Source: Lepraria neglecta (Eukaryota > Ascomycota > Lecanoromycetes > Lecanorales > Stereocaulaceae). Taken from it: a stretch of DNA of 64,000 bases. The stretch is taken from positions 62,001-126,000 of the forward strand of contig JASNWA010000002.1 of assembly GCA_033220425.1 (NCBI GenBank), read 5' to 3'. Positions 12,519 to 22,531 of this stretch are shown here, in pieces (positions within the stretch are counted from its first letter, which is position 1; each line of letters opens with the position of its first letter). Below the pieces are notes generated by a model. The model was not told the DNA's origin and made no database searches. It saw nothing but the letters and a program-made list of their open reading frames with translations. Made by a program: the position numbers and the translations under genes.

Positions 12519-12894
12519 TATTCTCACTCCTGAAGCTATACACACCGGCACAAGTGGATATGTAAATAGATGCTTGGGCGGTCCAACACCAGGGCTAGCA
12601 AGCCTAGAAAGGCCACCACAGGTGCCCTAGCGCTAGAAAACTCCCATACCTAGGCGGCATAGACCTGGAGTATAGATAGGCTATATATAGGCTATATATA
12701 AGGTGCGGGTGGGCGGGAAAGAACTGCTATAGCTCTAAAAGAGATGAACTCGACTGAAGAGCTAACTGCTGGTAGGATACTCATCTAAATAGTGCTCTCA
12801 GGAAGCACGGATCTCTCGCTATAGCCCATGGTCATGGCGCATGGCTGAAACCGCATCTGATCATGAGACACACTAACCTACAGTCCCACTGTAG
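12519..12894 (+). repeat. 376-bp dispersed repeat, copy 1
   Basis: Matches 47309-47684 over the same 376-bp length with only scattered, mostly C/T or G/A differences. It starts at (TG/TA)TTCTCACTCCTGAAG and ends at CCCACTGTAG. It contains short TATATAGGCTATATATA direct repeats. No target duplication or inverted ends were found at either copy, so the class (LTR, SINE or other) is undetermined. Confidence 0.85.
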
Positions 12895-12929
12895 TGAATA
12901 TACGGGAGCTCGGTCAATTAGCCTCAAAT

Positions 12930-13155
12930 TTCTATATTAAGCTTACTCGTAGTTCTAGGACTAGGGCTTGGCCACCTAGGCGTCTCCGCCCCAGGCCATA
13001 TTATCTACTATATAGGGCTATAGCTGCCCCGGATCATAAAGCCATCCATAGCTTCTTTAACTAACCCCAAGCAATTCTTTTCGAACCCGGTCCCATCGTC
13101 GTTCGAGCGGGACGGCCGATTACCGTCATCTCCACCGCCGCCGCCGCTGCTGCTG

Positions 13156-13186
<31 letters not shown>

Positions 13187-14651
13187 CGCTACTGCTACCG
13201 CTGCGGCTACGGCTCGAGCGGGACTCTATAGGCCCTGCCGTTTCGAACGCATCTTGGATAACTATAAACCGGCTGATCTTAATAATGGCCGATAAAATCG
13301 GCGGGTATCGATCCGGCCCTAGCCAGCCATCTTACTTGACCCCTAATACGGCCAATACGCAGACCATCACGCTGTCGTATTCCTTCCGCGTAATCTACTC
13401 GGCCAGTAACGATATACAGAATTCTAAATACGCCTTAGGAAGCGCGGCCAACAAGGGATAATCCTCGTGGTCGGACCGGGCCGCCTCCGCACCGGCGTCC
13501 CCTGCGGACTGGGAGCCCTCCGGATCGGTATCGACCTCCTCCTCCTCCTGGCCAGCCGGCCTATCCCTATTATCTTCTTCTTCTTCTTGCAGCGATACCC
13601 GCGCTTTAGCTAGTAGATCCTTCTACGCCCGCCGTTGCCTGCCGTTCAGTCTGTACCTAGGTACCTTCTACCCCCGCTAGCGGTATATACGCCCGATAAA
13701 CATTACCATCTGCTTCTACGGCCGCCTATACTCCTGTACCAATTTTGTATTTATATACCCTTGCAACGGCTGATACCAGGTCTAATACTTCTCGGTACGC
13801 ACGGCTTCGAACCGGACGAAGATACTTACCCGCGTGGTCGCGGTATACTGGCAATACTTGATCATTTCATCTATAGCTTGCTATACGGCCGTTAATATAG
13901 GCTCCGCCCTCGCGTCAGGGCTGTCCACTGATCCTAACAGCCGCTCGCGCTCCAACCCGGCCAGGTATATATACTATCCGGCCCGTTCTAGCTAGAGGTT
14001 AACCTCGGTGGCCTGGCCCTCAGTAATAATCTTCTATTCCTTCCACTCGATAGCCTCTTTACGCTACTCTAGGGCCTTCTCTGCCTGTTCCTACACCGGG
14101 ATAATACGCGGGTTGGCGGGCGTAGGGGTCGGACTGGGCGCGGTTACCTCGAAATACCGGGACCCTTCCCGGCTAGGGAAAAACCGCTGGTACGCAACAG
14201 TCGTCTACTGGGGCTCGGCGGTAGCCCGGCGCGTCCGTTGACTCTAGCTGGGTCGACCTCGTTTACTATACTTAGATCGACTATATTTCTAACTAAGATA
14301 CTCCTTGATAGCCCGGTCTTTTCGATATATATAATAGTAATTAGGCCGGTCTACTTCGCATCGTAACCCGTCTCGAAATAATTCAATCTGCCCTACCAGC
14401 TACGTAACGGATTCGGGAACTTCCAACTCGATAGGATATTAGATTATATACGTCTATATATCGACGACCTAGGTAATAGCGGCGATTTTCTCTCTGGGGA
14501 TATCGTGTTGCGCCCCCCGGAAATGCGACTTGGTTTACTAGGGCTATACCGCGTATCGGTATAGCTTATAGACGACCAATCGATACTCGAGGATCTAATC
14601 GACATATTAGTGCGCGATCTAGATCGCTTCGGTGCTTAATAATTGCTCCAT
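12930..14651 (-). pseudogene. RIPed zinc-finger transposon ORF (DUF3505/telomere-linked-helicase type)
   Basis: On the minus strand an ATG at 14651 opens a frame interrupted by TAG/TAA stops but otherwise continuous to about 12930. It reads MEQLLSTEAI, then a finger-like block with Cys read as Tyr (VVYKLYRYA...SHFRGAQHD), a second block (DGLRCEVDRPNYYYIYRKD), QRFFPSREGPG, and near the end YPPILSAIIKISRFIVIQ and LGLVKEAMDGFMIRG. This layout resembles fungal ORFs that accompany RecQ-like telomere-linked helicases, but the helicase itself is absent. Gly/Ser homopolymers come from the microsatellite at 13134-13214. Family naming is from memory of the pattern and is moderately sure. Confidence 0.5.
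13134..13214. repeat. CCG/CTG/CTA trinucleotide microsatellite
   Basis: A compound triplet run, (CCG)n then (CTG)n then (CTA)n, then CCGCTACTGCTACCGCTGCGGCTACGG. On the minus strand, in the frame of the surrounding pseudogene, it encodes Ser and Gly runs. The CTG-to-CTA change along the run could itself be RIP. Confidence 0.85.
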
Positions 14652-15338
14652 GGTGTCGATCGATATTTAATAGATATTAGATAAATGTTGGATGAATCAA
14701 GCGGAATCCGGCCCGGTTATAGGGGGCGGGGGGCGGCCGGGCGCGCCGCCCGCGGCCGATCCTGCTCCCTCGACTCGATCCCTTATACTCGCCCCTCAAC
14801 GATCCCCCGCCGGCCAAATCTTCTCTTACTTAGCCACCTGACCGGTTCGATCCTATCCTAGACCGCTCTGAAGTTTAAGCCGGATCCGACGACAAAAGGG
14901 AATTCCAGTAGAGGGGTCGAAATCAATTCCAGTGGACCCCCCCGTACTGGGAAATCCGCGCGCCGCGGGAAAAATCCAGCCCTGATGATTAATTCCAGCG
15001 AACGTCCGCTAGTATTACCCAAGACTTTAGAGAGAGAGAAAATCCCCTTTTAATTATTCTTAATCCCTTTACCTTTTAAATCCGATTTTATAATTTATTT
15101 CTTCTTTTTCTATCTCTCTCCCTCTAATTTAATTCTTCTCTATTTTATTCTCTATATTTCCTATTATTTTACTCTCTAACTCTAATTCCTTTATAATCTT
15201 TATATTTTAAATCTTTATATTTAAATCTTTCTTCTAATAACAGATTATAAGGACTTTCGGATCAATTCCGCACTTGTAGCCAATCAGAATAGCCCTTTAG
15301 AGCTGCATTTCCTCTCTCGGCTAGCGCCTTCAACCACC
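14652..15338. other. Intergenic transposon-derived DNA, no gene
   Basis: A GC-rich block (about 14715-14830, GGCGGGGGGCGGCC-like) passes into a pyrimidine-biased AT-rich block (about 15030-15240). No motif or reading frame was supported. Confidence 0.5.
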
Positions 15339-16200
15339 AAAAGTTGAATACGCTGCGCACTTCTTCGCAGTACTTCCCCGCGCCATATACGTTATATGAT
15401 ATCGAGATAATTTCATAAGTTTTGGAATTAATCATTAGCTTGCTTGCGCATCAAGAATTTTTAGAATCGGCCTATTTACGCAATAGTTATAAGCAAAAGA
15501 AGCGTTTTCGCCATGTTTTGCTGGCAGCGCGAAGCTCGGTGGCAAATGCCAAGCATTGAGCTTGGCGCCCCCGGACCCTGGAACATCAAAAGTTGACTGC
15601 GCACCGCAACTTCTTCGCAGTACTTCCCCGCGCCACATACGTCATGTGATATCGTCATAATTTTACAAGTTTTGGAACCAAGCATGGGCTTTCCAACTCC
15701 GTCAAAACTTTCAAAATCGGTCCATTTACGCAAAAGTTATAAGCAAAAGAAGCGTTTTCGCTATGTCTTTGCGGGTAGTACAAGCTCAGTGGCCCCCGGA
15801 CCCCTAGAATATCAAAAGTTGAATGCGCACCGCAACTTCTTCGCAGTACTTCCCCGCGCCACATACGTCATATGATATCGTCATAATTTTACAAGTTTTG
15901 GAACCAAGCATGGGCTTTCCGACACCGTCAAAATTTTCAAAATCGGTCCATTTACGCAAAAGTTATAAGCAAAAGAAGCGTTTTCGCCATGTCTTTGCGG
16001 GCAGCGCATACTCATGGCAAATACCAAGCATTGAGCTTGGCGCCCCCGGCCCCTGGAACATCAAAAGTTGACTGCGCACCGCAACTTCTTCGCAGCAATA
16101 CCCCGCGCCACATACGTCATATGATATCGTCATAATTTCATAAGTTTTGGAACCAAGCATGCGCTTTCCGACGCCGTTCGAATTTTGAAATTTAGTTAAG
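15339..16200. repeat. Tandem array, about 3.5 copies of a 249-bp unit
   Basis: The landmark AAAAGTTGA plus CTTCTTCGCAG, then CCCCGCGCCA, recurs at 15339, 15588, 15814 and 16063, giving periods of 249, 226 and 249 bp. The third unit lacks about 23 bp around the CAAATGCCAAGCATTGAGC segment. The first copy carries more A/T changes than the others. The final copy stops near 16200. Overlapping short frames on both strands are periodic artefacts of the array. Confidence 0.9.
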
Positions 16201-16460
16201 ATTTGGCTAAGGAAAGCTCAAAAAACATGTTTTTACCTGTAGAGTTCCCTGGAGCTGCCCCCGCAGTCACCCCCGAAGTGCCTCCGGAGCACTCAAATAT
16301 TTAACCCTTAATAACTTTTAATATATTAGGGTTAGAGCTTAACTTTATATACATAAAATATACTAACAATAGAGGGCTTTCTAATTCCTCTTAAATTTTC
16401 TAAATTGAGTAGAAAATAAGCGAGATATAGCCGTTTTTACGGTAATCTTCTGTGAAGATT

Positions 16461-16736
16461 TGTTAGAACTGAAGGGTTCTGACAGGACTGTCGTATTGCT
16501 ATATATGCAGAGCACTTGCTCACCTCTTGGAGCTTCGTGCTCAACTTCGTATCTTACCTTGTACTTGGTTACATGCGATAGATCTCTTAGGCTAGGCACT
16601 GAACATATATCATCCGATCATATACCAGACCCGCTTAGCATCACTTGAAGCCTGCTTCACACTCTTGCTCTGTTGTACCTCCATCCCCATTGAGAATCAA
16701 TCCATATACGACACGGCACGCGACGTGTTCGTAACA
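16461..16736 (+). repeat. Solo LTR, 276 bp, with perfect target duplication
   Basis: Starts TGTTAGAACTGAAGGG and ends TTCGTAACA. It is flanked by AGATT on both sides (16456-16460 and 16737-16741). The first 35 bp or so and the GTAACA end match the chromovirus LTR at 178-585 while the middle differs, so it belongs to a related but distinct family. The apparent reading frames inside it are not genes. Confidence 0.9.
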
Positions 16737-16923
16737 AGATTACGGGCACTAACTTGTTAGAAGAAAGATAAAATATCGTACACCGAAAGGTGCATTATCC
16801 GACGTCGGAAACTAAACCTTTTTCATTGCTCACTCGAAATTTCTGCCTCAGTGCTAAAATTCTAAAACAGGGAAAGCGGGTACGCCAAGACGTAATTATA
16901 CCTATTACGTTAAGATTCGGGAG

Positions 16924-17064
16924 TGTCATGGACCATCTCTGCTGCCAAGCCATTTAGGGCTGAGGCCCGTATATAGGCAGATTTTGCAACTCCGTATAGA
17001 GATTATCATCTTATATATCAACCAAGCAATCAGATCTTATCGATCCATCACCTATTTCGTGACA
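16924..17064 (+). repeat. Solo LTR-like element, 141 bp, with perfect target duplication
   Basis: Starts TGTCATGG and ends CGTGACA, so the termini form a short inverted repeat. It is flanked by GGGAG on both sides (16919-16923 and 17065-17069). The size is very small for an LTR. A short-LTR (TRIM-like) element or a MITE with 5-bp duplications are both possible. Confidence 0.8.
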
Positions 17065-17762
17065 GGGAGTCAAGAAACCGACTGCAAACCCTCTCAATTA
17101 GAAGAAAGATTAGAACCTCTATAGGGAGCGTAGTATTACATTTCTTCTTAAGGAGGCCTTTGGCTTCTGCGAACTTAATTGCGCCATGAGCTTTGGCTTT
17201 GGTAGAGAGGTCGGGTACTTGTGAAAAGGCTCGTGCGGCTCGATATGTAATGGAAGGCTTGGCAAGGTCTTGGTTGGCTTGCGATTATCGTACGCTTGGC
17301 GTGCGTTAGCGCTACGAGTCCCGTGCGCTCATTGTCCAATAGGGGGTTTTCGCTCCCCCTCTCTCATAGACTCCTTGAGAATTAGTCTTGGTACAAACTC
17401 TACTACTATACTTTATTTCACATTGCTACAGATTCCTGTTACACGATATTAGCTTTGCTTTGGCGCGTTCGTTTGGTTATGCTTATAGAGGCTTATAGGG
17501 GATGATATGGTGCTGTAGAGTTGAAATTAAGGGGGTTTCGGCGTATTGAGGTCTGCCAAGCTTTGCGCCCCAGATCGGCAGATGCTTTTTTACCCCGCGA
17601 GATAGGGAGTATCTATACTAGTTAAGGAGATAAGATCTCGCTTACTTAGAGGTAGTAGGCCTAGGGCTTACTGAACCTCTCTAAGCTATATCTAACCGCA
17701 AGTAGATTAGTCTTAGAGGTAGAAATGAAACTCTAGAGTATAGATAGAGATTGACAATTATA
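17065..17762. other. Intergenic, no gene seen
   Basis: Mixed composition with AG/CT-rich and TpA-rich patches. Short frames exist (for example near 17270-17452), but none has recognisable content or a credible start. Confidence 0.4.
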
Positions 17763-18077
17763 TACGTGTTGCACCTACATATACACTAGATTCTAGTAAA
17801 GTCAAGAAGCGAATGAGAGAAGCAATGGACCTACACTATCATAAAGGTGTTCGAGGCTGAGTAGAAACCCTGAGTGCGGCTGAACGTCAGGTGCGAACCA
17901 AATCGGCTGATCACCAATTTACATACGTGTTGCACCTACACATACACTAGAGTCTAGTGAAGTCAAGAAGCGAATGAGAGAAGCAAGGGACCCACACCAT
18001 CATAAAGGTGTTCAAGGCTGAGTAGAAACCCTGAGTGCGGCTGAACGTCAGGTGCGAACCAAATCGGCTGATCACCA
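17763..18077. repeat. 161-bp tandem duplication
   Basis: The unit TACGTGTTGCACCTACA...GCTGATCACCAA occurs at 17763-17923 and 17924-18077. The first copy has extra C-to-T/G-to-A changes relative to the second (AGATTCTAGTAAAG versus AGAGTCTAGTGAAG). This suggests the pair attracted mild RIP after duplication. Confidence 0.88.
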
Positions 18078-19153
18078 AGACCGCCTCTGCTCTGACATGA
18101 GGAATACGTGCGCCTCTTCAGCCTTATCCGGCTTTTCCCGGGTGAGACATGCTGCATCTCTGTTGCATTTGTATTAAGGGTGCCTGCGATTGCTTCAAGA
18201 CTGTCCTGTTCATTTGTACATTAATGGCACTGGATTCAAGGCTTGCTGAAGCCAAGCCATTGAGATCAGATGATTACAACGTATGGCCTCCTTGAGCCTA
18301 CAAACTACTGGCCTACCTGCGGAGTGGGATAGGTTATTCTCATCTTCAGCTCGCGGAGCTGCTGGTTTTCAAAGAAGCTGCAACACAAGGCCTCGGAAAG
18401 ATCCTATTTTTGATGCTGCCGAGTACGTACGGAGCACCAGGTAACTACCAAAAAGCCACCACACATATACCATTGGCTACTTCTATTATTTCCAATACGA
18501 AAATGAGTCGTATACAAGGCAGCAGGAGCGTCCACCACGCAATGGTGGCTTGGCACTGAAACAATTCAGCCAATGACCGACCCATGTGGACTATGTACCA
18601 TGGTCGACGCAGAGGCTGAGTCTTTCTTCTACCCTTCAAGACCACTTCATGTTCTATCAGCATGCTGCGTTTTCTGTCAGATCAAGCACCAGTGCCACAG
18701 GGCTGATGCTGACGGTCAGCAGATCGAGTGTCACGCCATGGCTGTAGGGTGTAGTGTCTGGCCAAGATCCCTGTATGACCCAACTTTAAGAGGAGCCATC
18801 TTGCCTGCTGTCACTTATTTAAATTTCACCTGAAGCAATCATAAATTCGATAACCTCCACCAGTATAAATCTCAATCGAGAGCTGGGAATTTCAGCTAAC
18901 ACTCCCTTTAAAGCTATCTTATTGGCGGCTAGTTCGAGTATTTACTATTGGGGATCGACTTCAGAGCCTTATATCCCCTTACTTTTGCCATTTACCAGTG
19001 CAAAATTTCTCCAGAAACGCCCCAACTGGCCTGCTAACAGTCAATAATAAAGTAAGCAGTACTGAACCTGAAGCTAGGAAAGCTGATCAACGACACCCGT
19101 TCAGGTAGGTTAACACCTTACATATAGATCCGAGGAAAGAATACACCGTCAGC
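18078..19153. other. Intergenic upstream of the haloperoxidase gene
   Basis: No coding sequence was supported. Short frames on both strands lack introns, domains or homology clues. The proximal few hundred bases should contain the promoter of the haloperoxidase gene starting at 19154. Confidence 0.4.
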
Positions 19154-20931
19154 ATGGTTGTCCTCCCTCATGTCGACGAGCCCCAAGAATACAATCAAAA
19201 CTACGTTCTCTACTGGAATAGCGTTGCGCTTGATCTTAATAGGCTTGTGGTAACCATTGCTGGCCCCAACAATGGTCCACCCAGCGCGGCAAGAGCCTTA
19301 GGCATCCTTCACCTGGCTATTCATGATGCCTACTTCGCCATCAACCCTGATGGAAACTTTACCACTTACCTCTCATCTACTGAAGGAGAGGTCAAGCTGC
19401 CACCAACCCTCGGCGCAACTGATGCTAGATCAGCCGTGGCTGGAGCCGCGAATACTGTCCTCATGCAGCAGTACGCCACTCAAAGCTCGAATGTGGCTAC
19501 TGCTTCAACCATCCAGCTTGCTCAATTCATCCAAAATGCTGTGACCGCGTTCCCGAATCTCGATACGCTTTCGTCAAGTTATCGCTTTGGTATTGCAGTC
19601 GGCAATGCCATACTGAACCTCCTTGCCATCAAACCTAGTGAGCCCGGCTTTGACCAAGACTCCTATCGTCCCACCCCTGGCAAATACAAGTTCAACGACG
19701 ATCCCACGAACCCAATCAGGCTTGTCCCCGTCAACATCAACGATCCTAATGGACCCAAAAAGGCGGTCCACATCTACCAAGCACCTTTCTACGGCTTGAC
19801 TGCAAAGCGACTTGCCGTTCAAGGCTCCGTGAATGGTGCTTCAACGGACCATGTGCTCGCCGATCCACCTAGCAACGATCCTGTGGAGTACTATTCTGCC
19901 TTCGACGACGTTTATCGTGAAGGCGGTGCCCAAACGCTCAATACGACACGCCGAACCCCTGAACAGACAGTCAGTGGATTCTTCTGGGCTTACGACGGCT
20001 CTAATCTCATTGGTACACCTCTCCGGCTTTTCAATCAGATCATGCGTAAGATCGCATTCGATAAGAGACCAGCCGGCGTCGTCGATGAAGCAACGAACGC
20101 CGATTTCGTTCGCCTCTTTGCGCTATTCAATGCGTCCTTGGCAGACGTAGGAATCTTTGCCTGGCAGGAGAAATACAACTTCGAATTCTGGCGCCCACTC
20201 TCTGGCGTGCGTGAAGATGACACTCCACTCGCTGATCCGTTCTGGCTCACTCTCGGCGCACCGGAGACCAACAGCAATCAGATCCCAATAAAGCCTCCTT
20301 TCCCAGCATGTGAGTACTTGTCCTTCTTTCATTCAGATCCTTGACTGATCGATGCCAAGATCCCTCTGGCCACGCCTCCTTTGCTGGCGCTGGCTTCCAA
20401 GCCGCCCGCCTCTACTACAAAGGACGAGATAACCTTACCTTCGCCGATGATGCGCCGGATGACATTACCTTCGACTTTGTCTCCGAAGAGCTTAACGGCG
20501 TAAGCCGCGACCTCCGAAACACATATGATCCCAACATCCCCATCACTGATCAACCTGGCACCATCCGTACCCGCGTTCTACGCAAATTTTCCAGCCTCTG
20601 GGATGCCATGCACGACACCGCGATTAGCCGCGTCTTCCTCGGCGTCCACTGGCGCTTCGACGCCTTTGCCTCTAGGGACGTATTGGCTTCTACCACTGTC
20701 AAACAAGATGGTACTACTGACTACAAAGCCTCTCAGGATGTGAGGTACAACACCCTGGGCCCTCGTGCAGATCGTCCTGGCCTTTTCCCAATTGGTGGAG
20801 TGCCTTTGGGAATTGGTGTCGCGAATGATATCTTTCAGAGCAAGCTGAAGCCGACGCCGGATTCATTCCAGCCGACTGGGAGAAACAAGAATGGAGATGG
20901 TGCGGCTGTTGAGGCGGCGCCTACCAATTGA
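19154..20931 (+). CDS. Vanadium-dependent haloperoxidase (chloroperoxidase type)
   Basis: Two exons, 19154-20309 and 20360-20931. The 50-bp intron (GTGAGT...CAAG) restores the active-site box YPSGHASF across the junction. The product is about 575 aa. Family residues are all visible: Lys340 and Arg347 in KYNFEFWRP, Ser388-Gly389-His390 in PSGHA, and Arg476 with the vanadate-binding His482 in [12 protein letters not shown]. Spacing matches the Curvularia-type enzyme, which uses H2O2 to oxidise halide to hypohalous acid. No signal peptide or membrane segment is seen. There is no metabolic-gene neighbour within 8 kb, so its partner pathway is unknown. Coding sequence looks intact and not RIPed, although it sits between repeat-rich stretches. 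Whether it acts on chloride or bromide cannot be read from this. Confidence 0.95.
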
Positions 20932-22288
20932 GTGACGTCGCTGAAGCAAAAGTTAATGACGTTCTAGGAGAATAGCAATGGGGTTAGTGGGCATCACTGA
21001 TGGCAAGAAAAGAGTTGAGCCGGGCTAGGAATAGTTTGATGCTTTTTGGACACAGGAAATGTTGACGATAAGATGTACTAATATGTTGTTTTGATCTGCA
21101 GCCTCGTACTTTTCCTTAATAACATTCATTAGTTCAAACCCCCGTTATAGTACCACCGAAATATTATAGAATCTTTAAAGTAAGCTTCTCTAGTTTTAGA
21201 TCTACTTTTATACTTGCCACCCTGTAACAACTAAATTTTCGAAGTTTTAGCCAAAGCCTGAAATCTATATAAGAGTACTGAAAAAACTTTAAGACTGTAC
21301 CTGCATTTATCTTAATAGCTAATAGCAAAATACCAACGTAGAGACTACACCCTAATATCCATTAGGCAGCTTCTTATTTGCAGGATACTTTTAGTAGATT
21401 TTATAAAAAAGTCACGTGATGAAATAGAGGAGGCTATTAACTTTACTAAGTATCTCCGTAGCTTACGGCCTCTTTCCGTGAACAAAGATATTAAGGGCTA
21501 GGACGTTCGTTCTTAAATGGGGTCGTGGTGCGTTTTTTATCTAGCGGGAGAGAGGATTTACTTATATGCTGGAAATAGCCAAGATGGATGTCCCAAGCAG
21601 GAGCTTGCACTATTTATTATCCCGATCGACAGGATCGTTATGCAGAGCCGACGTGTAGCAAAAGCGGGAGCTATTGTTACCGCTTAATCCATCTACATAT
21701 ATTGTCAGCACATCAGCCACCCACAAACCATCCTGGACTGCTCAGCAACCACCCGCAGCAAGGTTGTATATCCCATGGTCTACTAAGATGGGTGCTCGTT
21801 TCTTAACGCCGCACCTAAAAGATTCAAGAATAAGCACGCTAGCAATTCATGAGATATGGTAGGGAAAACCAACTCACTATTCGGCTTTGTCAAGTCCGTA
21901 ACCGTAATGAAGGCGCCCACAAAAGCGAGATCGAGTGCAATTAGTAGCCAGCGCAAGAATTTCGGAGCGGTTTTACTGCGCAAGAAGCAATGGATAAGGG
22001 TGACGGTGAGGGTTGGGCCCGCTCGACAAGTTGACAGATCGTTTCAGCCGTCGAATATGTTTTCGGTGCCTCTCGCTTGACGAAGCTTTTCGCTTGAGCA
22101 ACTGCTTCGTTCCAAACAGTTATGACTTCCTCACATCCGATCGCTTCGATCATCTGGAGCAGTTCCTCCGCTCGTTTCCAGTGTTTTAACATGATTTGTT
22201 GTATGCTATTTTTTCCTTTGTCACCATTTCTTTGTCAACATTCTAGCGTCTTCTACTGTTTGACACTCCATCATGTATATTAGGAGCC
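20932..22288. other. Intergenic, partly RIPed, with a 73-bp duplicated segment
   Basis: About 21120-21500 is TpA-rich, transposon-like sequence. A 73-bp segment at 22125-22197 recurs at 22370-22443 with one or two differences. On the minus strand both encode HWKRAEELLQMIEAIGCEEV. The copy here continues into a different downstream frame, so it looks like a partial duplicate of the small gene beside it. Confidence 0.5.
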
Positions 22289-22531
22289 TCATTCCATAGA
22301 TTCTGGCTCCTCAGGCTGTTCATATTCATAGATCTCATTGATATCTTGCAACGCTTGCACCATAGCGACAACTTCCTCACATCCGATCGCTTCGATCATC
22401 TGGAGCAATTCCTCCGCTCGTTTCCAGTGTTTTAACATGATTGTTCCATACCCGTGCCCAGAGATGATAGTGGCGAGATTGCTCCGCTTCTCAATCCATG
22501 CGGCTGAGGAACCCAAATGCGATGGGGGCAT
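22289..22531 (-). CDS. Small hypothetical protein, possibly a gene fragment
   Basis: An 80-codon frame with ATG at 22531. The product is acidic at its C-terminus (EQPEEPESME) and has a helical-looking middle (MLKHWKRAEELLQMIEAIG). The middle is duplicated at 22125-22197, which argues that the segment once belonged to a real protein. No family was recognised. It could equally be a leftover of a larger helical-repeat protein. Confidence 0.25.
   Translation of the reverse strand: MPPSHLGSSAAWIEKRSNLATIISGHGYGTIMLKHWKRAEELLQMIEAIGCEEVVAMVQALQDINEIYEYEQPEEPESME

Noticed and set aside
13635-13895. Plus-strand Pro/Leu-rich frame
   Set aside because: Antisense to the RIPed zinc-finger ORF, whose conserved motifs read on the minus strand.
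15435-16160. Several overlapping 65-85-residue frames on both strands with similar sequences
   Set aside because: They recur with the 249-bp tandem period and swap strands, so they are artefacts of the array rather than a gene family.
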